Assembly (NCBI RefSeq): GCF_018403225.1 | Contig: NZ_BOSG01000001.1 | Location: 1,860,001 to 1,924,000 of the forward strand | Direction: 5' to 3' | Source: Paenibacillus sp. J23TS9 | Lineage (GTDB): Bacteria > Bacillota > Bacilli > Paenibacillales > Paenibacillaceae | Length of the DNA stretch: 64,000 nt | In this document: positions 26,406 through 34,954 of the stretch, piece by piece | Layout: each line of letters begins with the position of its first letter | Numbering within the stretch: the first letter of the stretch is position 1 | Program-made: the position numbers and the translations under genes | Notes under the pieces: model-generated | What the model was told of the DNA's origin: nothing | Databases searched by the model: none | Seen by the model: only the letters and a program-made list of their open reading frames with translations

Positions 26406-27962
26406 TTAAAATACTTTTGTCGTCCATGATTCGCAATTCCAAATATGTGTTGCAATATCATTATAAAACTCAGGTTCGTGAGAAATCATCAGAATGCTGC
26501 CTTTGTAAGCTTTTAACGCCCGCTTCAGTTCATCTTTCGCATCTACGTCCAGATGGTTCGTAGGTTCGTCAAGAACAAGCAGATTTGTTTCCCTGTTAAT
26601 GAGCTTGCACAAACGGACCTTAGCCTTTTCCCCACCGCTCAGTACAGCAATTTTACTCTCAATATGCTTGGTTGTGAGTCCGCATTTGGCCAGCGCAGCG
26701 CGCACTTCAAATTGGCTCAGGGAAGGAAAGGTCTCCCATATCTCCTCTATGCATGTGTTGTAATTGCCCTCTTTCATTTCTTGTTCGAAATATCCGATCT
26801 CTTGATTGTAGCCAAGCTCCACCGAACCGGATAATGCAGGGATTTCGCCTAAAATACTGCGCAGCAGCGTCGTTTTACCGATCCCGTTCGCACCAACAAG
26901 CGCTACCTTTTGTCCACGTTCCATCTGTAGATCAAGAGGTCTGGAAAGAGGACTGTCATAGCCGATAACCAAATCTTTTGTTTCAAAAATTACCTTTCCA
27001 GACGCTTTGGCATCCTTGAAGTTAAATTGCGGCTTTGGTTTTTCTTTCGAAAGTTCAATAACATCCATTTTGTCGAGCTTCTTTTGTCTGGACATCGCCA
27101 TATTCCGGGTAGCCACACTAGCTTTGTTACGGGCAACAAAATCCTTCAAGTCCGCAATTTCTTGCTGCTGACGGTTATAAGCCGATTCAAGCTGCTGTTT
27201 TCTCATTTCGTAAACCTGTTGGAACTGATCGTAATCACCAACATATCGGGTCAGCTTTTGATTTTCCATATGGTAAATCAAATTGATTACGCTATTTAAA
27301 AATGGAATATCATGCGAGATCAGAATAAATGCATTTTCATACTCCTGCAGATAACGCTTAAGCCATTCAATATGCTGTTCGTCCAAATAGTTGGTTGGCT
27401 CATCAAGGAGCAGAATATCCGGTTTCTCCAACAGCAGCTTGGCCAGCAGGATTTTCGTACGTTGACCGCCGCTAAGGTCATTGACGTCACGGTCGAGACC
27501 AATGTCGGTAATGCCAAGACCGCGGGCTGTCTCTTGTACCTTCGCATCAATCATATAAAAATCCTGGCTGGTCAGCGTATCTTGAATTGTGCCGACTTCC
27601 TCCAGCAGCTTTTCCAGCTCTTCCGGTGTAACTTCCCCCATTTTGTTATACATTTCATTCATTTCTTGCTCAAGGTCGAACAAGTATTGAAACGCACCCC
27701 GGAGTACATCTTGAATGGTCATGCCTTTCGTCAAAACTGCATGCTGATCGAGATAGCCCACGCGTACCCGCTTAGACCATTCGACCTTGCCTTCATCCGG
27801 CTGCAGCTTGTTCGTAACGATGTTCATAAAAGTAGATTTGCCTTCGCCGTTTGCACCGATTAATCCGATATGTTCGCCTTTCAGAAGTCTAAACGAAACA
27901 TCCTTAAAGATGGCGCGATCTCCAAAACCATGACTTAATCCTTCAACATTTAATATGCTCAT
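26406..27962 (-). CDS. ABC-F family ATPase (YkpA/YbiT-like)
   Basis: 518 residues with two ABC cassettes and no membrane part. Cassette 1: Walker A GANGEGKST, signature LSGGQRTKILLAKLLL, Walker B ILLLDEPTNYLDEQH. The linker (about 235-320) is rich in charged residues (RQQQEIADLKDFVARNKAS), as in the P-site tRNA interaction motif of ABC-F proteins. Cassette 2: GANGIGKTTLL, LSGGEKAKVRLCKL, LLVLDEPTNHLD. ABC-F proteins act on ribosomes, as translation factors or antibiotic resistance proteins. Length and linker resemble YkpA/YbiT rather than Vga/Lsa resistance types. AAGGTG precedes the ATG. Confidence 0.92.
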   Translation of the reverse strand: MSILNVEGLSHGFGDRAIFKDVSFRLLKGEHIGLIGANGEGKSTFMNIVTNKLQPDEGKVEWSKRVRVGYLDQHAVLTKGMTIQDVLRGAFQYLFDLEQEMNEMYNKMGEVTPEELEKLLEEVGTIQDTLTSQDFYMIDAKVQETARGLGITDIGLDRDVNDLSGGQRTKILLAKLLLEKPDILLLDEPTNYLDEQHIEWLKRYLQEYENAFILISHDIPFLNSVINLIYHMENQKLTRYVGDYDQFQQVYEMRKQQLESAYNRQQQEIADLKDFVARNKASVATRNMAMSRQKKLDKMDVIELSKEKPKPQFNFKDAKASGKVIFETKDLVIGYDSPLSRPLDLQMERGQKVALVGANGIGKTTLLRSILGEIPALSGSVELGYNQEIGYFEQEMKEGNYNTCIEEIWETFPSLSQFEVRAALAKCGLTTKHIESKIAVLSGGEKAKVRLCKLINRETNLLVLDEPTNHLDVDAKDELKRALKAYKGSILMISHEPEFYNDIATHIWNCESWTTKVF

Positions 27963-28075
27963 ATATAGACACCTTTTTCTAATTTTATCGATCTATTATA
28001 AGCATGATGAAGTGAAAATTTCAATATAAAGCATAAACATATTTAACGAACAGAGTATCTTTCCATACAAATCGA

Positions 28076-30634
28076 TTAGTTTAATACATGTAGTTCAATA
28101 TCCTCGTCTTTCAGTGTGTCGAATACCAACAATGAGCCTTTCAGGATTAATTCCTTGCCAGCCGCACTGTTCAAGGTAACCTCTGCTTCCCCCCATGGAT
28201 TTCTGACTCTGCATATTCCTCCTAATGTAGAGCTGATGTTAACATACGGAATGACACCTGAATGAATCTCGGATGTGACAACAAAGCCACCATGGCACCA
28301 TAAAGACATCTGTGCGTCCCAATTCGCAGGGCATGCCGGAAATACTCGAATGACCGATTCTTTACCGGGACCTGGAGGTTGGCTTTGGCAAAGCGCCGCC
28401 TGAAGCGCGGAGGCAGCATTGCCTAATCGCTGAATGCTAATGCAGTTAATCCCTTCTCTAACGGTTAATCTGTTTTCAAAAGATTTCACCCTGCCTGTGT
28501 CCGTAAAATAGCAATAATCCCGTTCTGCGTTGACGCATTCCAATTGGGCCAATACGACCTGCTTGAACGGTTCCGCCAATCCCATGTGGGCCAGCACGCG
28601 CGCAGTGCTCGACATTTCCGACGCCGCACGACTCCAATCATGATCAAGCAGTCCTTCCTGGAATTTAATAGTGGCCATCGTCGTCTCATACATTTCCGGG
28701 TTATCGTATGCCGTTTCCAACGAGCAGAGATTACCGAACCGGCCCGGCTTCAACTCAATGCCGCTCTTATTATCCAGTACAGGTCCTATAGCACCAACCC
28801 ACACAGCGGGCTCACCTTCCTTAGTACTCAAAACGGCATCAGGATGGTCACTGCGCGGCATGGGGGCAAGATGTTCGTATAGTTCCTTCCAAACAGGTCT
28901 TAATTCTTCATCCACTTCCAGGATCTCTGATGCCTTAAGAACAATAGGAAAAATAGTATGCATACCCGCCATCGAGTCCATTGTATTTTTGCCACCGTAA
29001 TATTTCTCGTCACTGGTTGTATTGTAAATGTGATACTTGCCGTCTTTATCCTTATTCAGGTTCGGGAAATGGCGAAAAAACTCAGCAACTCCCTTAATCA
29101 TTGGGTATGCCCGTTCCCGCAGCCAAGCAGTGTTTTGAGTGTACTCATAATACATCCAGTAATGATAGGCAATTCCGGCTTGGGATGCGAACATGTGAGT
29201 CGTGAAACCGAATGATCCGAAGCCTCTCTCTACATAAACGAATTTGCCATCCACATATTTTTCATGATATTTCCAATTCCATCTGCTTTCATGCGGGCGC
29301 TTCGAATAAGCAAACTCACGGAAGCGGTCAGACATTTGATCCCATGGCTTCCTTACCAGATACAGATCTCTCATTTCCGCTGCAATATTCTCAGGCAATT
29401 CCTCCATTCCATTAAATGTCACTACTTCGGGTATGTAGATGCCCTCACTTCCCCATTGCTGTTTTGCAGCCGCAGCGCATGAATCGTACATCGAGGTATA
29501 CATGTTGAAATATGGATGAAAAAGCTCGTTATGACCTGTTGGAAGCACAGCGTTATAGTACAGATTCATATTATTCCACCAGTGCATAGCTCCCCAGTGT
29601 CTGAGATCTCCCCGTGGGCTAAGCAGCATGCCTCCAAAGTTAGGAGGGAAACTGCTTCCCCTGGAGTTCGACGCCATTAGATACAAATAATAAGTGTAAT
29701 GCTGCTCTACAAATTCTCCACTCTTGTCCTCACTGCTTAAGCGAATATACGATTTCCTCCAGAATTGATTCCACCAAGTTTTATGCTCCTGAAGCATGAT
29801 GTCATACCCGGTTACAGCAGCCTGCCGCACTAACGCGACTGCTGATTCGATGACATCCTCACTTTCGTCAAAACTGGCGGCACTACCGATAAACATATCG
29901 AATGTTCCCTTACCCGGCTTAACGCATAAACGCATCTCGGTTTCGTTCGGCTGTCCAATCACTGGGCTCTCCCTAAAGCTTCCAACAGGCATCTGGCCAC
30001 CATACTCATCATTCATTCTGGCGATGGATTCACGTCCGTAAATTCCGATGGCGACGGCGGAGCTGCAGTAATAGCTGCCCTCCCTAAATTCCTGTTGTAA
30101 TATAATCATACCGTCTCCCATGCTAAGACTCGAAATGGCCGAATGGCTTTTCGTTACGACTTCCGCAGGTCTAATCATTTTGAGTTTAATATTGATTCCC
30201 TGGGGCGCTTCTCGTTCGTCCTGCACTCTAACTCCAAATACATCTTGATTGGCTGAAGCATATGCCTGTGCCTGCACTCCATCGCCCGCAATCCCCGCTA
30301 ATCCGTCATATAGACATAGATGCTGCTTGATTCGATCATCATGAAAAACATCTTCTCCGTAGTCAACAAAATCAATATCGACAAAGGCACTCGCATAAGC
30401 ATAATCCGAATGTCTCTGATTGAAGCTGTTCGTATTACAGTCGTTTGCGTAAACATCCACCCGGTTGACCTGAAATTTGATGGCGGAAGGGGATGTCCAC
30501 AGCAAGCTGCCCATTCTCCCATTTCCCAGCGGTAGTCCGCCTTCACTTCGTTTCACTGTATGTTCATAGTGTAAATCTGCCCGTGATACGAGTTCCTCAT
30601 AATTGATTTTTAAATCGGCATTCGTCCTTTTCAC
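28076..30634 (-). CDS. GH95-like glycoside hydrolase
   Basis: 852 residues, no signal peptide, so probably cytosolic. The N-terminal beta domain begins with GGLPLGNGRMGSLLW and FQVNRVDVYAN, the pattern of GH95 alpha-L-fucosidase/galactosidase N-domains. The (alpha/alpha)6 barrel has DLRHWGAMHWWNNMNLYYNA, where GH95 enzymes place the asparagines that activate water, then YIPEVVTFNGMEE and HIYNTTSDEKYYGG. C-terminal beta strands follow. The match to GH95 is partial and specificity is uncertain; it may act on fucosyl, galactosyl or related sugars from imported oligosaccharides. The start is a GTG with GGGAG eleven bases upstream. No transporter is adjacent. Confidence 0.75.
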   Translation of the reverse strand: MKRTNADLKINYEELVSRADLHYEHTVKRSEGGLPLGNGRMGSLLWTSPSAIKFQVNRVDVYANDCNTNSFNQRHSDYAYASAFVDIDFVDYGEDVFHDDRIKQHLCLYDGLAGIAGDGVQAQAYASANQDVFGVRVQDEREAPQGINIKLKMIRPAEVVTKSHSAISSLSMGDGMIILQQEFREGSYYCSSAVAIGIYGRESIARMNDEYGGQMPVGSFRESPVIGQPNETEMRLCVKPGKGTFDMFIGSAASFDESEDVIESAVALVRQAAVTGYDIMLQEHKTWWNQFWRKSYIRLSSEDKSGEFVEQHYTYYLYLMASNSRGSSFPPNFGGMLLSPRGDLRHWGAMHWWNNMNLYYNAVLPTGHNELFHPYFNMYTSMYDSCAAAAKQQWGSEGIYIPEVVTFNGMEELPENIAAEMRDLYLVRKPWDQMSDRFREFAYSKRPHESRWNWKYHEKYVDGKFVYVERGFGSFGFTTHMFASQAGIAYHYWMYYEYTQNTAWLRERAYPMIKGVAEFFRHFPNLNKDKDGKYHIYNTTSDEKYYGGKNTMDSMAGMHTIFPIVLKASEILEVDEELRPVWKELYEHLAPMPRSDHPDAVLSTKEGEPAVWVGAIGPVLDNKSGIELKPGRFGNLCSLETAYDNPEMYETTMATIKFQEGLLDHDWSRAASEMSSTARVLAHMGLAEPFKQVVLAQLECVNAERDYCYFTDTGRVKSFENRLTVREGINCISIQRLGNAASALQAALCQSQPPGPGKESVIRVFPACPANWDAQMSLWCHGGFVVTSEIHSGVIPYVNISSTLGGICRVRNPWGEAEVTLNSAAGKELILKGSLLVFDTLKDEDIELHVLN

Positions 30635-30753
30635 TATTGTTCACACTCCCAACCCCATGATGGAATAACAAGCGCTTTCAATTACCATCATAAAGGAGTT
30701 GATGTGGTTCTCTGTATGAATATATTATGATGTCCATGGGATTTATTATGGCT

Positions 30754-31510
30754 TGATGTACGTAAGCACTTGGAGTGGACGCTGCGTGAACGGACCGTTG
30801 TTCCAATCGCTGTGCTCTCCAGATTTTTTTCATTCTCCTTTACGGTGAAAATCCGGAGACCAAGGCGACCGCTACCGCTTTTCCACAATCAGTCCGTCCT
30901 CTCCGCTGTTTAAGCGGACAAGGATCTACAATCAAAAAAAACCTTTCTTTTGGTAAAATGGAAGTGCGAACAACCATTTCAAAGGAGAGGTTTCTTTGTA
31001 CATTGAATACTCCATGGACCAACTTTGCTTGCTTCGAGAAAATCACCCCGTTCATGTCGTGAATGCCGCCGTTGACGGACGAAAAATATGTCTTCCTGGA
31101 GCATTATTTCGTAGATGATACCAAGATTGAGGCTAATGGCAATCGCTACACCTTTGTTTGGGGCAAGGCCGTGGCTAAACACAAGGTTAAGCTGCAAGAG
31201 AAGGTTCAGGTGCTGTTTTTTGCCAGCAACGAAGCCGCAGAGCATCAAGAGTGTAAGCATCAAGACAAAGTTCTTTCTCGGGGAATCGTTGGAGATCAAT
31301 AGTGAGAAACTCGAACACAGGACACAGGTGCTGGAATCGCAACCTCTGAAAAAGTCCAAGGAAAAAACACTGAAGAAAGCCGCGGTAGAGAAAAAGCGCA
31401 AAGATGCGGTTCTCCAATAACTGAAGAATCGCTCCTTGCTGAGATTTTTTCGGTTCCTTAATAAAACGGTGCTGTCTCTGTCGTGGGAAATCCACTTATG
31501 AGACAGCCCC
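30754..31510 (+). mobile_element. IS1182-family remnant, copy 2 (one end lost)
   Basis: The right end, with CTTATGAGACAGCCCC at 31494-31509, is the inverse of the copy 1 left end. The left part (30758-30900) is the same leader DNA as 11821-11955 in copy 1, but the outer repeat is lost. The transposase reads on the plus strand: YIEYSMDQLCLLRENHPVHV from about 30996, an internal deletion, then DEKYVFLEHYFVDDTKIEAN and YTFVWGKAVAKHKVKLQEKV from 31077, then frameshifted coiled-coil pieces to about 31420. The C-terminal half, present in copy 1, is missing here. The element is dead. Confidence 0.85.
30996..31420 (+). pseudogene. IS1182 transposase, N-terminal half, broken
   Basis: Conserved pieces in order are the N-terminal YSMDQL and VNAAVD, then DEKYVFLEHYFVDDTKIEAN (holding a DDE-region Asp) and the coiled-coil region (EKLEHRTQVLESQ in a shifted frame). 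A deletion removes roughly the stretch between the VNAAVD box and the DEKYV box. Starts at the original TTG/ATG region with AAAGGAGAGG upstream. Confidence 0.75.
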
Positions 31511-31517
31511 TTGTTCT

Positions 31518-32297
31518 TTAGATTACAAAATCAACAATGTATTGAGTGCAAATAGCTTCGTAACCGATCGACCGATAAAGTCCTATTGCTCCAACATTCT
31601 CTTCGATGACATTCAGATATACATTTGGCGTAACGGATCTACCGTCACGGGTTAGCTCAGCGCACACCTTTTTACCGTACCCTTGTCTTCTCCATGCAGC
31701 GTCTGTTCCGATATTCCCCAGTTCGACGTAATCCTCACTGTAAATATGATATCCGCCTACTGCGATCAATTCCTCTTGTTCCAGCACGCCATAAAACGGG
31801 TTACTTAATTCTTCTTTTGTAAATGCCATTGTTTGTAGTTCTTTCATTTTCGACTCAATAAGCTCAAAATAAGACGTTCCCAATCGCATGACCCGATGAT
31901 CAGCCGGCGGCAAGGCTTCCTGATGTAAATGCTTCATGAGAAGCAGTTTTTTAGGAGGCTTGAAGAACTCAATCTGAGAGGAGAGAATTCCCATCTCTTC
32001 TTCATTGATAATAAAGCCGCCAACAGCATCGTTAGGAAGTTCAAGTTCTATTTTTATGAATGACAGCATGGACCGGAGACAAAATGACTTCTTCATGGGA
32101 TACACGGAAAAAGCATAAAACGGAAGTCCCCATAGATAGGCCATCACGCCGAGCAGCTCACCCTTGTCTGTAAACTGTCCGTAATGTACTGTATTATGCT
32201 TACGGTGTGTAAGGTATGAATAGTATAGAAAATGCTGCTCCCTATGGATCGAACTCAAAATTGCGTCCAACTCAGATGACGTTAATTCGCGAAACAT
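31518..32297 (-). CDS. GNAT-family acetyltransferase (two-domain type)
   Basis: 259 residues from the ATG at 32297, which has AGGAG eight bases upstream; the in-frame ATG at 32318 overlaps that site and is not used. The C-terminal half is the GNAT domain: YGVLEQEELIAVGGYHIYSE, ELGNIGTDAAWRRQGYGKKV (CoA loop) and VIEENVGAIGLYRSIGYEAI. The N-terminal ~130 residues look like a degenerate second acetyltransferase fold. It follows asd by 43 bases on the same strand and probably shares the T-box-controlled transcript. Substrate unknown. IS1182 copy 2 ends eight bases past its stop. Confidence 0.85.
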   Translation of the reverse strand: MFRELTSSELDAILSSIHREQHFLYYSYLTHRKHNTVHYGQFTDKGELLGVMAYLWGLPFYAFSVYPMKKSFCLRSMLSFIKIELELPNDAVGGFIINEEEMGILSSQIEFFKPPKKLLLMKHLHQEALPPADHRVMRLGTSYFELIESKMKELQTMAFTKEELSNPFYGVLEQEELIAVGGYHIYSEDYVELGNIGTDAAWRRQGYGKKVCAELTRDGRSVTPNVYLNVIEENVGAIGLYRSIGYEAICTQYIVDFVI

Positions 32298-32340
32298 CTT
32301 CTCTGCTCCTATCAACATTTGCTGTTACCGACAGTCATTA

Positions 32341-33426
32341 TTATTTAGCTTGAATGTACCCGTCAGCTTTGAGCAGTTCGGCAATCAAAACAGCGCCGCC
32401 TGCAGCACCACGCAATGTATTATGCGATAGTCCTACAAATTTATAATCGTAAATGGAATCCTCGCGCAATCTGCCGACCGACACACCCATACCACGTTCA
32501 ATATCCCGATCCAATTTCGTCTGCGGTCTGTTGTCTTCTTCAAAATACGTGATGAACTGCTTCGGTGCGCTTGGCAGACCCAGTTCCTGCGGACGTCCCT
32601 TGAATTGACGCCAACGATCAAGGATTTCTTCTTTCGAAGGTTTGTTCTCGAACGATGCAAATACGGTAGCTAAATGGCCATCCGTTACAGGAACGCGAAT
32701 ACACTGCGTCGTAATTATAGGTGAAGTTGCTTTTATGATTTCATCATTTACAATGCTGCCCCATATGCGGAGTGGTTCCTGTTCGCTTTTCTCTTCCTCC
32801 CCGCCAATATAAGGGATGACGTTATCTAACATATCCGGCCAATCGGTAAAGTTTTTACCGGCTCCGGAAATCGCTTGATACGTCGAAGCAATCACCTGCG
32901 TTGGTTTGTAATCCATCAATGCATGCAGTGCAGGTACATAGCTCTGAATGGAACAGTTAGGCTTAACCGCGATAAAACCGGATTTCGTGCCCAGCCGTTT
33001 TCGTTGCGCAGCAATCACTTCAATATGCCCTGGATTAATTTCCGGAATGACCATCGGTATGTCTGGTGTCCAGCGATGCGCTGAATTATTGGAAATAACA
33101 GGTGTACCCGTTTTCGCGTATGCCTCTTCTAGTGCTTGAATTTCGCTTTTTGTCATATCCACTGCACAAAAAATAAAATCAACCTGGGAGGCAACTTCCT
33201 CCACTTTCGAAGCATCCTGTACGACAATGTTTTTCACATCTTCAGGAATGGGGGTGGATAACTTCCACCTGCTTTGGACAGATTCTTCATATGTTTTACC
33301 TGCAGAGCTGCTGCTCGCTGCAATGGCCGTTACTTTAAACCAAGGATGCTTATCCAGCAACTGAACAAAGCGCTGACCAACCATACCTGTGCCTCCGACA
33401 ATACCTACTTTAAGCTTTTCTGACAT
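32341..33426 (-). CDS. asd: Aspartate-semialdehyde dehydrogenase, archaeal/fungal-type
   Basis: 361 residues from the ATG at 33426 (MSEKLKVGIVGGTGMVGQRF), with AAAGG upstream; the open frame to 33477 lacks a ribosome site. Rossmann motif VGIVGGTGMVGQ, catalytic Cys158 in VKPNCSIQSY, and the C-terminal HNTLRGAAGG are seen. The insert lengths and the PNCSIQ motif place it in the archaeal/fungal-like subclass rather than the usual bacterial Asd. It reduces aspartyl phosphate to the semialdehyde with NADPH, the branch point to lysine/diaminopimelate, threonine and methionine. A T-box leader with a probable Lys specifier precedes it. Confidence 0.93.
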   Translation of the reverse strand: MSEKLKVGIVGGTGMVGQRFVQLLDKHPWFKVTAIAASSSSAGKTYEESVQSRWKLSTPIPEDVKNIVVQDASKVEEVASQVDFIFCAVDMTKSEIQALEEAYAKTGTPVISNNSAHRWTPDIPMVIPEINPGHIEVIAAQRKRLGTKSGFIAVKPNCSIQSYVPALHALMDYKPTQVIASTYQAISGAGKNFTDWPDMLDNVIPYIGGEEEKSEQEPLRIWGSIVNDEIIKATSPIITTQCIRVPVTDGHLATVFASFENKPSKEEILDRWRQFKGRPQELGLPSAPKQFITYFEEDNRPQTKLDRDIERGMGVSVGRLREDSIYDYKFVGLSHNTLRGAAGGAVLIAELLKADGYIQAK

Positions 33427-33587
33427 TAGATATTCAATCCTTTCGATAGTGGCATCATGTTTCATTGCATCCACCATATTCCGTAGAACGGATTAGGCAG
33501 GCAATGTTCTTCTTCTAGATAACTATTCAAGTCGTCTGAATTGGTGTGCATTTTTGACAGATGTGCTGCGTTTTACTTGGATACAAC

Positions 33588-33880
33588 AAAAAAATCCCAC
33601 CCCCAAGACCGTAGTCTTAGGGACGAGATTGTATGCTCGTGGTACCACCCCAGATTCGCCAATATGTCGCCATATAAGCCTCTTCGAGTAAGGCATGATC
33701 ATGTCATGCATATACTCTAGCTCTGTAACAGGAGCTCCTGGCACGACATCCCCTTCATCAGGTTCCGAAGTGCTGCTCTGAGGCTTTATTCAATAATGTG
33801 CTCTCTACTCCTTTTCAGCTTCCGGAGCTCTCTGTAAAAGAATCCAATTATCTACTCATCTCGTCATCGCATTTGATATT
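33588..33880 (-). promoter_or_regulatory. T-box leader of asd, probable lysine specifier
   Basis: The minus strand shows a full T-box riboswitch. Stem I has the AGTA S-turn, the distal ACAGAGAGC and GAAGCTG elements, and a specifier loop reading GAA-T-AAA-G, which by analogy with GAA-A-GGC-A of glyQS gives AAA (Lys) at 33785-33787. The antiterminator is GGGG-TGGT-ACC with ACGAG/CTCGT and CCC. The competing terminator pairs CCCTAAGAC with GTCTTGGGG, then ATCTC with GGGAT, and has seven T at 33588-33594. The UGGU bulge fits a tRNA with discriminator A, as tRNA-Lys can have. A possible promoter (TTGTTT, 18 bases, TATATT) precedes it near 33890-33925. Confidence 0.85.
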
Positions 33881-34035
33881 AGCATTATAATATAAAAAAA
33901 ACACGCTGAGGTAAACAATTTTTTGAAATTTAGAACAATGCTTGTGTGTGCACGATAGGTCTATGTATTTATTCCATTGGATTCACAAACAATTTATTAA
34001 CATATATGCTACGTCTTCCTCATTTGGGTTTGCAG

Positions 34036-34374
34036 TTAGAACTTCGTTCCATCGGGCACCCGGTCATATCTATGGCCATTATCAAAAACAACCTGAGTAT
34101 CTTTCCTAATTTTTTTTATACTATAAACTACTCCATCATCGGGCAGTGGTTCCGTAGTATACGTAAGTTTAAATGTTCCGTATTTCGTAATAATTCCACT
34201 AACAGTATCCATCAATTGTTGTCTTTCCGCTGCATTTAACTGCCTGTACTTGGGTTTTTGTGATTGATTATTTGGGATTGCTTGATTAACAACAAACCAG
34301 AGCATTGCTCCACCACCTATGAAAACCAATGTGCATATCACGATGAGTAAATTTCTTTTTAATTTCATGGACAT
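34036..34374 (-). CDS. Small membrane-anchored hypothetical protein
   Basis: 112 residues. A basic start (MSMKLKRN) and one helix (about 8-30) form an uncleaved signal anchor. The outside part has KPKYRQLNAAERQQLMDTVS and a beta segment ending NGHRYDRVPDGTKF. No family was recognised. AAGGGGG precedes the ATG. It lies between the asd leader and a 52-residue membrane protein on the same strand; no terminator was seen on either side. Confidence 0.6.
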   Translation of the reverse strand: MSMKLKRNLLIVICTLVFIGGGAMLWFVVNQAIPNNQSQKPKYRQLNAAERQQLMDTVSGIITKYGTFKLTYTTEPLPDDGVVYSIKKIRKDTQVVFDNGHRYDRVPDGTKF

Positions 34375-34571
34375 GATTCCCCCTTAATCTTAAATGTAAC
34401 TTTCTTTATATATAACAAAATCAATAATGTGTTGGTTATAAATATTAAATCCCTCTGACCAATAAGCGGTTATCAATAAAAAACAACGCTTCGTTAAGAC
34501 AACGTTGTTGTAATAAATATCCTAGTATCATTTTCACCCAGCAGATTCGCAGGACGCACAGTGTAATTAAT

Positions 34572-34730
34572 CTAAAGAAAATGGCGCAAATAACTAAACA
34601 AATGTCCACCCGTCCGGGCAGCCCAATCAATGAGTTCATGAAGTTTAGTAAAACTCAGATACATAATATACACGATCAAAAAAGTATAAAGTACGATTGT
34701 AAAGATATCCTTACGTTGTTTTGCCTCCAT
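34572..34730 (-). CDS. 52-residue membrane protein, unknown
   Basis: An ATG at 34730 with an excellent AAGGAGGGG seven bases upstream opens a frame of 52 codons ending in TAG at 34572. It begins MEAKQRKDIFTIVLYTFLIV, has one hydrophobic helix (about 9-27), then an amphipathic segment with LHELIDWAARTGGHLFSYLR. The strong ribosome site and charge pattern (basic cytosolic start, one helix) argue it is a real small gene. No family was recognised. Confidence 0.6.
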   Translation of the reverse strand: MEAKQRKDIFTIVLYTFLIVYIMYLSFTKLHELIDWAARTGGHLFSYLRHFL

Positions 34731-34844
34731 AGTACCCCTCCTTTACTCTCTCATCTTAATGAAGTCGATACAACATCTAACAAAAGCCTACACCCAGTAT
34801 AAAAGGAAACGGTTATTCCTCCTATTTATTTGGCTTACATAAAC

Positions 34845-34860
34845 CTTACAGGCTTGTAAG
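34845..34860. promoter_or_regulatory. Palindrome CTTACA-GGCT-TGTAAG upstream of the MFS exporter
   Basis: Same element as at 19138-19153 upstream of the hybrid kinase, including the TTACA unit ten bases before it. It lies about 95 bases upstream of the MFS start. Confidence 0.6.
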
Positions 34861-34877
34861 TTGAGATATCCTCCCTT

Positions 34878-34896
34878 AGTTCACATTCAGTTCATA
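34878..34896 (+). promoter_or_regulatory. GTTCA direct-repeat motif upstream of the MFS exporter
   Basis: AGTTCACATTCAGTTCATA is identical over 19 bases to the element in the drrAB promoter (13949-13967, minus strand). GTTCA units are spaced 11 bases apart. It precedes a TTATATTG that may be the -10 region. Confidence 0.6.
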
Positions 34897-34954
34897 TACA
34901 TTGCTTATATTGTTTTTATTCGAACAATGAATACAGAAATGAGGGAGTTTTGGA

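Noticed and set aside
27312..27863. 183-codon plus-strand frame
   Set aside because: It is a shadow of the ABC-F gene on the other strand.
31063..31302. 79-codon frame with a good protein-like sequence
   Set aside because: It is a piece of the broken IS1182 transposase, not a gene.
34445..34639. 64-codon minus-strand frame MNSLIGLPGR overlapping the 52-residue gene
   Set aside because: It is in another frame, without a ribosome site, while the 52-codon frame has an ideal one.
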